From Paenibacillus sp. FSL K6-1096 (GTDB taxonomy: Bacteria > Bacillota > Bacilli > Paenibacillales > Paenibacillaceae): 64,000 nucleotides of DNA. Both the position numbers and the translations under genes were made by a program. The stretch spans positions 62,001 through 126,000 of the forward strand of contig NZ_CP150274.1 in NCBI RefSeq assembly GCF_037977055.1. The letters are read 5' to 3'. A model generated the notes under the pieces. The model made no database searches. It had not been told where the DNA came from and saw nothing but the letters and a program-made list of their open reading frames with translations. Below, piece after piece: positions 1 to 8,050 of the stretch (its first letter is position 1; each line of letters starts with the position of its first letter).

Positions 1-645
1 CAGCCGAGGGCAGGTCAAGTGAGACTGGGGCCGCTGGATACCCTGAACCGGCAAGATCTGGTGAAGATTAGAGAACGGGCCGGACTCGTCTTCCAGAACC
101 CGGACGATCAGTTCATCACGGCGTCGGTGCTGGATGAAGTCGTCTTCGGGCTGGAGAATCTGCGGGTGCCCAGAGCAGAGATGAGCCGCAGGGCGAGCGC
201 AGCTCTGCGGGCTGTGCAGATGGAAGCTTACGCAGACGCCGCGCCGCATCAGCTGTCCGGCGGCCAGAAGCAGCGGGCCGCCATCGCTGCTGTTATCGCC
301 ATGCAGCCGGAGATTCTGATCCTGGATGAAGCGACCTCCATGCTCGACCCGCAGGGCAGGCAGGAGCTTATTCAGCTTCTGCACAGCCTGCACCGGCAGG
401 GCCTGACGATCATTCATATCACCCATCATATGGATGAGGTGCTTGCCGCAGAGCGTGTTCTGCTGCTATGCGGCGGAGAGCTGGCCTATGACGGGCCGCC
501 CTCTGAGCTGTTCAGCAACGGCTCTGCTGCGGGGCAGGCGCTGGAGCTTCCTTTTGCCGCCAGATTATTTCAAGCTCTTGGACTAGAAGTGCCTGTAAGC
601 GCGGACTGGAAGGAGACGATTGAGCAGCTATGGGCTATGCGTTAA
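1..645 (+). CDS. ecfA1: ECF transporter ATPase EcfA1, 5' end outside window
   Basis: This is the C-terminal part of an energy-coupling-factor transporter ATPase, which powers uptake of a vitamin or metal through EcfT and a separate S component. The reading frame is open from base 1, so the gene starts upstream and the Walker A loop is missing only because of the window edge. Visible motifs are the Q-loop (VFQNPDDQF), the ABC signature (LSGGQKQR), Walker B (ILILDEATSMLD) and the H-loop region (IIHITHHMDE). The stop overlaps the next ATPase by 16 bp, which indicates a tightly coupled operon. Assignment as the first of the two ATPases rests on gene order. The substrate is unknown, because no S component is visible. 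Confidence 0.9.
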   Translation, partial: QPRAGQVRLGPLDTLNRQDLVKIRERAGLVFQNPDDQFITASVLDEVVFGLENLRVPRAEMSRRASAALRAVQMEAYADAAPHQLSGGQKQRAAIAAVIAMQPEILILDEATSMLDPQGRQELIQLLHSLHRQGLTIIHITHHMDEVLAAERVLLLCGGELAYDGPPSELFSNGSAAGQALELPFAARLFQALGLEVPVSADWKETIEQLWAMR

Positions 646-1484
646 CGGATATAAGTGTAAGGCTGGACGGCCGGGATATTCTGCATTCCGTCAGCTGCCA
701 TCTGCAAGAGGGGAAGTGGATCTCACTGATCGGCCGGACCGGGGCGGGGAAGTCTACTTTTGCCAAGGTGGTTAAAGGGCTGACCCCCTTCTATAGAGGC
801 GAGTACTTACATAATGGACGGCCTATGCCAAGAGACCGCCAGGGCCGGCTGAAGGCGGTTCCGCAGATCGGCTATGTCTTTCAGTATCCGGAACAGCAGC
901 TCTTTGCGGCGACGGTGAAGCAGGAGCTGGGTTTCGCGCTCACCATGAAAGGGGCATCCAGAACAAGTGTGGACCAAGCTATTAAGGCGGTTATGGAGCA
1001 GACGGGGCTGCCCGCTGGGCTTCTTGAGCAGAATCCGTTCCAGCTCAGCGGGGGCCTGAAGCGGCGGGTGGCGATTGCTTCCGTGCTGATCGCGGACCCG
1101 GAGCTGCTGATTCTGGATGAGCCGGCGGCAGGGCTTGATCCCGGCAGCAGAAGGGAACTGCTCTCCCGGCTCCGAAGCTGGCAGAAGGAGAAGCAGCGGA
1201 CGGTGCTGTTCATCTCGCATCAGCTGGAGGATGTAGCCGAATATTCGGACGAGGTTATTCTTTGCAATGAAGGGCGCATCCTGGGACATATGGGGGTCAA
1301 TGAGTTATTCCTGAAGCGGGCGGAACTGATGGAGCAGGCGGGGCTGCCTCTGCCGGAGCCGGTACAGCTCTTAAGACTTGTGGAGAGGTTATCCGGGCAG
1401 AGGCTGGAGCCTGCAAGCTGCCGGGAGGCCGACATTATGGAGAGGGTTAAGGCGGTCTGGAACAGCAAAGGTGAGCGAGCATGA
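630..1484 (+). CDS. ecfA2: ECF transporter ATPase EcfA2
   Basis: Complete 284-residue second ATPase of an energy-coupling-factor module. It has Walker A (GRTGAGKST, about residues 36-44), a Q-loop (VFQYPEQQLFA), a signature with a Leu substitution (LSGGLKRR) and Walker B (LLILDEPAAGLD). In this family the two ATPases form a heterodimer that binds the coupling helices of EcfT. The ATG lies inside the end of the upstream ATPase gene, and its own stop overlaps the start of the EcfT gene by 4 bp, so the three are almost certainly one operon with translational coupling. Confidence 0.92.
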   Translation: MGYALTDISVRLDGRDILHSVSCHLQEGKWISLIGRTGAGKSTFAKVVKGLTPFYRGEYLHNGRPMPRDRQGRLKAVPQIGYVFQYPEQQLFAATVKQELGFALTMKGASRTSVDQAIKAVMEQTGLPAGLLEQNPFQLSGGLKRRVAIASVLIADPELLILDEPAAGLDPGSRRELLSRLRSWQKEKQRTVLFISHQLEDVAEYSDEVILCNEGRILGHMGVNELFLKRAELMEQAGLPLPEPVQLLRLVERLSGQRLEPASCREADIMERVKAVWNSKGERA

Positions 1485-2245
1485 ATAGTACAACCGGTTG
1501 GGGGCAGTATGTCCATGCAGATTCTGTAATGCACCGGCTTGATCCGCGCACCAAGCTGTTATGTGTCGTTGTCTTCACCCTGTGCTGTATGCAGCTTAGA
1601 ACACCCGACGGTTATGTGGCAGCGACTGCGCTTGCGTGTGGTTCTATGCGGTTATCCCGCCTCCCGTTTCGCCTGTACCTCCGGGGATTACGGCCGGTAC
1701 TCTTGTTCCTGTTGCTGCCGTTCCTCTATCATCTTCTGTTCAACCGGAGCCAGGAAGGCATAATAACGGAGGTTTACAACCTCTGGCGGATTCTGCTGCC
1801 GGTCTCCTTTGCCCTGGTGCTGACCCTGACTACGAAGCCGCTGGATCTGGCCAAGGGACTGGAGGTGCTCGGCAAGCCGCTTGCCCGCCTGGGGATTCCA
1901 GTGGAAGCCTTCGCGCTGATGGTGATGCTGGCCGTCCGGTTTATCCCGACGATCAGCCAGGAGCTCGACCGTATTCTGTTGGCCCAGAAAGCGAGAGGTT
2001 ATGAGATCAGCTCTCTTCAAGGCCGCCAGCGGATTCAGGCCTGCCTGCGGCTGGTTATCCCGCTGCTGGTAACCACAATCGGGCGGGCGGAGCAGCTCGC
2101 CATGACCCTTGAGGCCAGAGCTTACGGGAACGGGCGCGGCCGGACCTCCTTCAGAGTGCTGCACTTCTCGCGTATGGATGCTGCTGCCGGGGGAATCATG
2201 CTTGTGTATATTCTGCTGATTCTGTCAGGCTGGCGGCCATGGTAA
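1481..2245 (+). CDS. ecfT: ECF transporter transmembrane protein EcfT
   Basis: A 254-residue integral membrane protein that connects the two ECF ATPases to an S component. The N-terminus has the family signature around HRLDPRTKLL. Several hydrophobic segments follow. The cytoplasmic region carries the two coupling motifs of EcfT: ARGYE near residue 171 and ARAYG near residue 212. It overlaps ecfA2 by 4 bp. No S component follows, so this may be a group II ECF module shared by several S components encoded elsewhere, although one could lie upstream of the window. Confidence 0.92.
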   Translation: MNSTTGWGQYVHADSVMHRLDPRTKLLCVVVFTLCCMQLRTPDGYVAATALACGSMRLSRLPFRLYLRGLRPVLLFLLLPFLYHLLFNRSQEGIITEVYNLWRILLPVSFALVLTLTTKPLDLAKGLEVLGKPLARLGIPVEAFALMVMLAVRFIPTISQELDRILLAQKARGYEISSLQGRQRIQACLRLVIPLLVTTIGRAEQLAMTLEARAYGNGRGRTSFRVLHFSRMDAAAGGIMLVYILLILSGWRPW

Positions 2246-2287
2246 GATGGACGGGAAGAGAACACAGTTAGAGAGAAGGGATGAGAC

Positions 2288-3487
2288 TTGAACCGGACCG
2301 CTATTCTGGAACGGCTCCAGACACAGCTTCATGAAGGTAACCACATCATCGGCGTCTCAACAGGTACGGGGATCACAGCCAAGGTGGCCGCAGAGAGCGG
2401 AGCGGACTTCATCCTGATGCTGAATTCCGGCAAGTTCCGGCAGATGGGAAGAAGCTCATTGGCGGGCTTCCTGCCGTTCTGTAACAGCAATGAGATGGTG
2501 ATGGATTTTGGCTCCAGAGAGATTGTGCCGCTGGTCAGACATACGCCGGTGCTGTTCGGGCTGAATGCGAATGATCCTACCCGGGATATGGCTAAGTATA
2601 TTGAGGAGATCAAGGCGAGAGGCTTCGCGGGCATCAACAATTATCCGACTGTCGGCCTGATCGACGGCAAGTTCAGAGAGGCGCTGGAGGAGGACGGCAT
2701 CTGCTATGAGCAGGAGGTGGAGGCGATTCGCCTGGCGCATCAGCAGGAGCTGTTCACGGTAGCCTTCGTATTCGATGAGCAGCAGGCGGTCCAGATGGCC
2801 GAAGCGGGCGCGGAGGTGATCTGTGTGCATCTTGGCCTGACTGTCGGCGGATTGCTGGGCGCGCGGAAGGTGGTCTCTCTGGAGGCGGCCAAGACGAAGG
2901 CGCTGCGAATTCTTGCCGCTGCCGGTGAGGTGAAGCCGGAGGTGATCCAGATGATCTACGGCGGGCCGGTCAAGACACCGGTCGATGTCCAGTACATGTA
3001 CAGCAACAATACAGCGATTATGGGCTATATCGGCGGGTCGGCTTTTGAACGGATTCCCTCTGAGCAGTCGATTACGGCCATTACCCGTGACTTCAAGCGC
3101 CTGGGCAAACTGAATGAGGACGACCTGATGGTCCAGATGCTCAGCGGCATCACCAAGCATTACGATTATGTGGAGTTCGTGAAGGAGTATGTGGCGCAGA
3201 ATTACAGTGAGGAGATTATTTTCGCGGATCTGGCCCAGGTGGCCCATATCTCCCGCAGCTACTTAAGCAGCTTGTTCAAAAAAGAGGTAGGCTGCAGCTT
3301 CCAGAGCTACCTGGTGAACTACCGGATTGACAAAGCCGCTACCCTGCTCCAGTCGCCGCATCTACAGCTGTCCGAGGTGGCCGCCATGGCAGGCTATTCC
3401 GATTATGCCCAGTTCAGCCGGATGTTCAAAAAACTGAAGGGCTGCTCGCCCAGACAGTACCGATCTAACCTAAACACAAGAATATAG
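2288..3487 (+). CDS. TIM-barrel (PEP hydrolase-like) sensor fused to AraC-type DNA-binding domain
   Basis: A 399-residue protein. Residues 1 to about 275 form a TIM barrel of the phosphoenolpyruvate hydrolase-like family; note GVSTGTGITAK near the start and [11 protein letters not shown] in the middle. Residues about 290-399 form an AraC-type double helix-turn-helix (AHISRSYLSSLFKKEVG, then EVAAMAGYSDYAQFSRMFKK). The TTG start at 2288 is chosen because it follows AAGGGA at a normal distance. The barrel resembles the free-standing protein at 4809-5639, so the regulator's sensor is probably a copy of the enzyme or sensor it controls. I infer that it regulates the two downstream genes. The ligand is unknown. 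Confidence 0.85.
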   Translation: MNRTAILERLQTQLHEGNHIIGVSTGTGITAKVAAESGADFILMLNSGKFRQMGRSSLAGFLPFCNSNEMVMDFGSREIVPLVRHTPVLFGLNANDPTRDMAKYIEEIKARGFAGINNYPTVGLIDGKFREALEEDGICYEQEVEAIRLAHQQELFTVAFVFDEQQAVQMAEAGAEVICVHLGLTVGGLLGARKVVSLEAAKTKALRILAAAGEVKPEVIQMIYGGPVKTPVDVQYMYSNNTAIMGYIGGSAFERIPSEQSITAITRDFKRLGKLNEDDLMVQMLSGITKHYDYVEFVKEYVAQNYSEEIIFADLAQVAHISRSYLSSLFKKEVGCSFQSYLVNYRIDKAATLLQSPHLQLSEVAAMAGYSDYAQFSRMFKKLKGCSPRQYRSNLNTRI

Positions 3488-3559
3488 AACATAAAAGCGT
3501 TTTCATTCATGGACTGGCCCGGTATGATGAAGCTATCAAGAACAGAAGGAGGGCGCAGC

Positions 3560-4783
3560 ATGAAGACGAAGACGATTGCCATTGCCGGAACATTCGATAC
3601 CAAAGGCGAGGAATACCTGTATATCAAGCAGCTTGCCGGGGAGCTTGGACTGAAGACGCTGATGATCCATACTGGTGTATTCGAGCCGGTATTTGTCCCG
3701 GAGGTATCGAACGGGGAGGTCGCCCGTGCCGCAGGCATGAGCATTGAAGAGCTTGCAGCGGGAAAAGACCGGGCCTTGGCGACAGAGGTATTGTCCAGAG
3801 GCTTGGAGCAGCTTGTTCCGCAGCTGTATAAGGAAGGCAGATTCGACGGTATTATCTCCTTCGGGGGTACGGGAGGAACTTCACTGGTCGCACCCGCGAT
3901 GCGGGCCTTGCCAATCGGCGTGCCGAAGGTGCTGGTCTCGACCGTGGCGTCAGGGAACACTGCTCCTTATGTCGGCACAAGTGATATCGTGATGATTCCG
4001 TCTGTGGTGGATGTGGCAGGCCTGAATTCCATCTCGACCAAAATCTTCAGCAATGCGATGTTCGCCATCGCCGGTATGCTGAGGTTCGAGACTGCGCAGC
4101 AGCCGGAGAAGAAGCCGCTGGTGGCAGCGACCATGTTCGGCGTAACCACGCCCTGTGTGACAGAAGCGCGTAAGGTTCTGGAGGAGGCGGGCTACGAGGT
4201 GCTTGTATTTCATGCAACGGGCATCGGCGGACAGTCGATGGAGGCACTGGTCGAGGCCGGGTTCATCGAAGGGGTGCTCGATCTGACAACCACGGAGTGG
4301 GCGGATGAGATCATCGGCGGGGTTCTGAATGCGGGCCCGCACCGCCTGGAGGCCGCAGGCCGCAAGCGTATTCCGCAGGTGGTCTCGGTAGGCGCGCTGG
4401 ATATGTGCAACTTCGGTACAGCGGATAGCGTGCCGGAGAAGTTCAAGGACCGCAAGTTCTACCATCATAATCCGACGGTTACGCTGATGCGGACAACCGT
4501 GGCTGAGAATGAACAGCTGGGTAAGAAGCTGGCAGAGAAGCTCAATATGGCTAAGGAGAGAACGGTCCTGATGCTGCCTCTCCAAGGCATCTCGGCTATT
4601 GATGTGGAAGGACAGCCGTTCTATGGTCCCGAGGAGGACCGGATGCTGTTCGATACCCTGCGCGGCCAGGTGGACCGCAACGTTGTTGAAGTGATCGAGC
4701 TGGACTATGCGATCAACGATCCGGCTTTTGCCCAGGCGGCGGCCCGTAAGCTGATTAATCTGATGCAGGATGCTAATTCCTGA
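3560..4783 (+). CDS. Tm-1-like ATP-binding (UPF0261) protein
   Basis: A 407-residue member of the UPF0261/Tm-1-like family. The start opens with [16 protein letters not shown], and a glycine-rich stretch ([13 protein letters not shown], near residue 100) is consistent with the nucleotide-binding site. The ATG at 3560 follows GAAGGAGG; an in-frame upstream ATG at 3509 lacks a good ribosome-binding site. In the tomato virus-resistance protein Tm-1 this domain is fused to a TIM barrel. Here the corresponding barrel is the next gene, 25 bp downstream, which suggests that the two polypeptides act together. The biochemical role in bacteria is not established. Confidence 0.85.
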   Translation: MKTKTIAIAGTFDTKGEEYLYIKQLAGELGLKTLMIHTGVFEPVFVPEVSNGEVARAAGMSIEELAAGKDRALATEVLSRGLEQLVPQLYKEGRFDGIISFGGTGGTSLVAPAMRALPIGVPKVLVSTVASGNTAPYVGTSDIVMIPSVVDVAGLNSISTKIFSNAMFAIAGMLRFETAQQPEKKPLVAATMFGVTTPCVTEARKVLEEAGYEVLVFHATGIGGQSMEALVEAGFIEGVLDLTTTEWADEIIGGVLNAGPHRLEAAGRKRIPQVVSVGALDMCNFGTADSVPEKFKDRKFYHHNPTVTLMRTTVAENEQLGKKLAEKLNMAKERTVLMLPLQGISAIDVEGQPFYGPEEDRMLFDTLRGQVDRNVVEVIELDYAINDPAFAQAAARKLINLMQDANS

Positions 4784-4808
4784 ACCATACCACAAGGAGG
4801 AAATACGT

Positions 4809-5639
4809 ATGAATAAGCTAAGCAGAACTGAGATTATGGCGAAATTCAAGGAAGAAGTGAAGGCAGGCAAAATTCTCCTCGGTGTCGGGGCAGGCACTGG
4901 CATTACAGCCAAGAGCAGTGAAGCGGGCGGGGCGGATATGCTGATTGTCTATAATTCCGGCCGCTACAGAATGGCGGGGCGCGGTTCACTGGCCGGTCTG
5001 CTGTCCTACGGGGATGCCAACCAGATTGTCGTGGAGATGGGATCTGAAGTACTGCCTGTTGTTAAGCACACGCCGGTGTTGGCCGGGGTATGCGGGACCG
5101 ACCCGTTCCGGGTGATGGAGGTCTACCTGAAGCAGCTCAAGGAGCAGGGCTTCAGCGGTGTGCAGAACTTCCCGACCGTAGGCTTGATTGACGGCGTGTT
5201 CCGGCAAAATCTGGAGGAGACCGGCATGGGCTACGGCCTGGAGGTGGAGATGATCCGCACCGCCCATGAGCTGGATCTGCTGACCACCCCGTATGTGTTC
5301 GACCCGGAGCAGGCGAGAGCGATGGCCGAAGCAGGTGCTGACATTCTGGTTGCCCATATGGGCCTGACCACCAAGGGCACGATTGGTGCTGTAACTGCGC
5401 TGACGCTGGATGACTGCGTGGAACGCATCGAGGCGATTATTGAAGCCGGACGGGCCGTGAACCCGGACATTATGATTATCTGCCACGGCGGGCCGATTGC
5501 CGAGCCGGAGGATGCAGCGTATGTGATTGAGCGGACGAAGGGCATCGACGGTTTCTTCGGCGCATCGAGCATCGAGCGTTTTGCCGCCGAGAAGGGCATC
5601 ACCCAGCAGACCGAGGCGTTCAAGGCTATTCATAAATAA
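4809..5639 (+). CDS. TIM-barrel PEP hydrolase-like protein
   Basis: A 276-residue TIM-barrel protein of the phosphoenolpyruvate hydrolase-like family, often annotated as a TIM-barrel signal transduction protein. It shows [11 protein letters not shown] near the N-terminus, [10 protein letters not shown] in the middle and [10 protein letters not shown] near the C-terminus. The ATG at 4809 follows AAGGAGGAAATACGT; the longer frame from 4770 overlaps the upstream gene and is less likely. It is a paralogue of the barrel domain at 2288-3487. It is the last gene of its operon, since a strong terminator follows at 5670. The substrate is unknown. Confidence 0.85.
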   Translation: MNKLSRTEIMAKFKEEVKAGKILLGVGAGTGITAKSSEAGGADMLIVYNSGRYRMAGRGSLAGLLSYGDANQIVVEMGSEVLPVVKHTPVLAGVCGTDPFRVMEVYLKQLKEQGFSGVQNFPTVGLIDGVFRQNLEETGMGYGLEVEMIRTAHELDLLTTPYVFDPEQARAMAEAGADILVAHMGLTTKGTIGAVTALTLDDCVERIEAIIEAGRAVNPDIMIICHGGPIAEPEDAAYVIERTKGIDGFFGASSIERFAAEKGITQQTEAFKAIHK

Positions 5640-5669
5640 GAGCGTTATAGCCAACCGGCTGTACACTCT

Positions 5670-5722
5670 CAAAAAGCTGTCTCCAAAGCCATCAAGTGGC
5701 TGGTTGGGGCAGCTTTTTCTTT
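5670..5722 (+). terminator. Rho-independent terminator after the TIM-barrel operon
   Basis: The inverted repeat AAAAAGCTGTCTCC / GGGGCAGCTTTTT flanks a loop of about 20 bases and ends in a T-run. It lies 31 bases after the stop of the TIM-barrel gene. Confidence 0.85.
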
Positions 5723-5773
5723 GGGAGCAGGAGCACAACTCTCACTCACATCCGGTCCGTTACCCTGCACCCG

Positions 5774-5861
5774 CCAAATGTAGTCGGTTTTTCGATTATA
5801 TTTGACCCGTGCACGTCCCACTCGCCTAATGCGAATGTGTTCAGTTTTCTACATACATCCC
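5774..5861 (-). repeat. Intergenic palindrome array A (2 units, minus strand)
   Basis: Read on the minus strand, there are two copies of the dispersed palindrome family seen at 7.4-7.7, 16.1-16.4 and 53.9-54.1 kb. One is at 5775-5803 with a CGAAAAACCG core. The other, more diverged, is at 5834-5860 with an AGAAAACTG core. The core-to-core distance is 57 bp, against 51-52 bp in the other arrays. This is the only array in reverse orientation to its neighbouring genes. The rest of the 411-bp gap (5640-6050) holds the terminator at 5670, then an AT-rich stretch before the MFS gene with a possible TATAAT at about 5955. Confidence 0.7.
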
Positions 5862-6050
5862 GCCCATATATCAGCAGATTCATCCGTCCAAGCCTGTGGA
5901 AGATTAATTACAATTTTTCTGTCCGCAGGCCTTTATTGAACAGGGTCCGGTCCGTATAATAAGGGAGGGAAAGGAGAACCCTGCCTGGAATGAACAAAGT
6001 ATGAACCAGGATTGAACATTTATTTTATGGATTTGTAGGGGGGCAAAAAA

Positions 6051-7292
6051 TTGAATAGTCACGAACAAAACGCAAAACCGCCCAGTTTGTTTGGTAACCG
6101 CTTTCTGCAGACGATTCTATTGTCAAGCGTGCTTCTGCAGATCGGGATTTGGGTGCGGAATTTCGCCATTCTCCTGTATGTTGCGGACCGGACCAACAAT
6201 GATCCCTATGCCATCTCCCTGATTAGCGTAGCGGAGTTTGCACCGATTTTTGTATTCTCGTTCATTGGCGGAACCTTTGCCGACCGGTGGCGGCCGAAGC
6301 GGACGATGATCTGGTGCGATTCCCTATCTGCTGTGTCCGTCTTCGCCGTGCTGCTGAGCATCCATTTCGGATCCTGGGAGTCCGTCTATCTGGTCGCCTT
6401 CATCTCGGCCATTCTGTCACAGTTCTCCCAGCCGTCGAGCATGAGATTGTTCAAGGTTCATGTACCTGAGGAACAGCTGCAGCAGGGCATGGCGCTTTTC
6501 CAGTCGCTGATGGCGATATTCATGGTGCTGGGACCGATGCTGGGAACCTTCGTGTACAGCACATTCGGGCTGGAGATTTCCATTGCTGTTATGGGCGTGG
6601 TATTTATTCTGTCTGCGCTGGTTCTTGTCCGCCTCCCTGAGGACCTTTCCGTCACCAAGACAGTGGCTGTTAAAGGGCAATTCCGCAAGGACTTCACCGA
6701 AGGCTTCCGCTATGTCTGGCAGAGCCGGGTGCTGCGGATGCTCGGGCTGGCGTTCGTACTGGCAGGGCTTGCCGTTGGCGTATCCCAGGCGCTGAATCTG
6801 TTCATCGTCACAGAGCGGCTGGGCAAGAATGAGGAGTTCCTGCAATATTTGCTGATGGTTAACGGGGCTGCGATGCTGATCGGGGGAGGGATTGTCGCTG
6901 CTTTTGCCAAAAAAGTCCCTCCACAGCTGCTGCTGGCCATCGGGATGGTCTCGGGCGCGATCTGCACTACGATAGTCGGCTTATCCACCAGCATTCCGCT
7001 CACGCTGACCATCCAGTTCCTGAACGGGCTGGTATTCCCGTGCATCCATATCGGGATCAGCACAATGATTCTGAAATGGTCCCATTCCACCATTGTCGGC
7101 CGGGTCAACGGGGTGCTGAATCCGATGTTCGTCGGTATGATGGTCATATCCATGTCCTTCGCCGGCGCACTAAAAAGTTCCTTCTCACTAAGCGCGATCT
7201 ACGGCGGAGCCGGATTGCTGTTCCTGCTGGGGGCAATGGTCATGCTGCCGATCATGAATCAGAAGGCGCCGGAGCAGGCTGCTGCTCAATAG
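6051..7292 (+). CDS. MFS transporter
   Basis: A 413-residue major facilitator superfamily membrane protein with about 12 hydrophobic segments. The cytoplasmic loop between helices 2 and 3 carries GGTFADRWRPKR, the MFS motif A region. It resembles the drug or macrolide exporter-like MFS group common in Firmicutes, but the substrate cannot be read from sequence. The start is TTG at 6051, preceded by a G-rich Shine-Dalgarno (GTAGGGGGGC). It is transcribed alone: a terminator lies upstream at 5670 and another downstream at 7325. Confidence 0.85.
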   Translation: MNSHEQNAKPPSLFGNRFLQTILLSSVLLQIGIWVRNFAILLYVADRTNNDPYAISLISVAEFAPIFVFSFIGGTFADRWRPKRTMIWCDSLSAVSVFAVLLSIHFGSWESVYLVAFISAILSQFSQPSSMRLFKVHVPEEQLQQGMALFQSLMAIFMVLGPMLGTFVYSTFGLEISIAVMGVVFILSALVLVRLPEDLSVTKTVAVKGQFRKDFTEGFRYVWQSRVLRMLGLAFVLAGLAVGVSQALNLFIVTERLGKNEEFLQYLLMVNGAAMLIGGGIVAAFAKKVPPQLLLAIGMVSGAICTTIVGLSTSIPLTLTIQFLNGLVFPCIHIGISTMILKWSHSTIVGRVNGVLNPMFVGMMVISMSFAGALKSSFSLSAIYGGAGLLFLLGAMVMLPIMNQKAPEQAAAQ

Positions 7293-7324
7293 GCACTGAG
7301 TACACAGCTCTGGCCGATATCTCC

Positions 7325-7376
7325 AACCTCCGCATTGCCGGGAAGTCACTTTCCTGTGCAGGCGGAGGTTTTTGTT
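7325..7376 (+). terminator. Terminator after MFS gene
   Basis: The nine-base perfect stem AACCTCCGC (7325-7333) / GCGGAGGTT (7362-7370) is followed by TTTGTT. The loop contains a second weak stem (GGGAA / TTTCC). Confidence 0.8.
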
Positions 7377-7408
7377 GTGGAGAAAAACGTACACCCCATG
7401 GATTGGAG

Positions 7409-7746
7409 TCTGAATGTGAAAAACCGAATACAATGTGCTGGAGAGGGGACAGGTAGTGCAAATGTATACGAAAAACCGAATACAATGCGCCCGGTGAGGG
7501 CGTGCAGGCCCAATGTGTGTGAAAAACCGAACACAATAGGACCCGAACGGAGCGTGAGGATTAAATGTATGCGGAAAACCGAACACAATCGGTCAGCCGA
7601 TGGTCCGCGGTTCAAATGTAATCGAAAAACCGAACACATTGCGCGTGTGCAAGGGTGGTGAGCCGAATGTAAGTGGAAAACCGATTACATTGTACTGGAC
7701 GCGAGGGTGGCGGACCAAATGTACACGGAAAACCGATTACATCACG
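7409..7746 (+). repeat. Intergenic palindrome array B (7 units, 51-52 bp period)
   Basis: Seven units share a TGTATNYG-RAAAAC-CGAATACA-like core. The RAAAAC cores begin at 7419, 7471, 7522, 7574, 7625, 7676 and 7728, so successive steps are 52, 51, 52, 51, 51 and 52 bp. Each core is an imperfect inverted repeat: TGTAT pairs with ATACA, and CG with CG across a six-base loop. Arms vary together in some units, for example TGTGT/ACACA in unit 3 and TGTAA/TTACA in unit 6. Linkers are GC-rich and mostly unrelated in sequence. No open reading frame here looks like a gene. It lies between an MFS terminator and the sugar-operon promoter. Confidence 0.9.
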
Positions 7747-7936
7747 TCAGCGCGAGTGCACTTAGTCCGAATGATGACGCCGGCCAGCAGGCGGCCGGGC
7801 GAAGGTAGACCCTACTGAATAGTGGCATAAGATGCCTGCATCATTTTCTGCATTTTCACCCTTCAGGAGGAGTTGCTCCAATATACTCGACTCAAAAAGA
7901 AAAATTATTTCTTTATTTAATTTATTTTAGGAAAAA

Positions 7937-7967
7937 TACTTTATTTTAATGTGAATTCTGCTATACT
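7937..7967 (+). promoter_or_regulatory. Putative promoter of the amino-sugar operon
   Basis: An AT-rich stretch ends in TGCTATACT, an extended -10 (TATACT at 7962-7967 with TG one base upstream). The -35 is poor. The rest of 7747-8050 holds no gene that I can support. Confidence 0.35.
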
Positions 7968-8050
7968 CATTGCAAAGAGGGGGCAACAAGTCAGGAATGC
8001 TGACGCGGGAAGGGCGCTCACCTTACACTTATACTGAGGGGGAATGTTGT

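Noticed and set aside
2456..3247. Minus-strand frame of 263 codons
   Set aside because: It is antisense to the TIM-barrel/AraC gene and has His/Arg/Leu-rich shadow composition.
7409..7746. CRISPR array
   Set aside because: Units are regularly spaced, but repeats are short, palindromic and diverged from each other. The period of 51-52 bp leaves spacers of only about 22 bp, no cas gene is present, and the same units recur at other loci.
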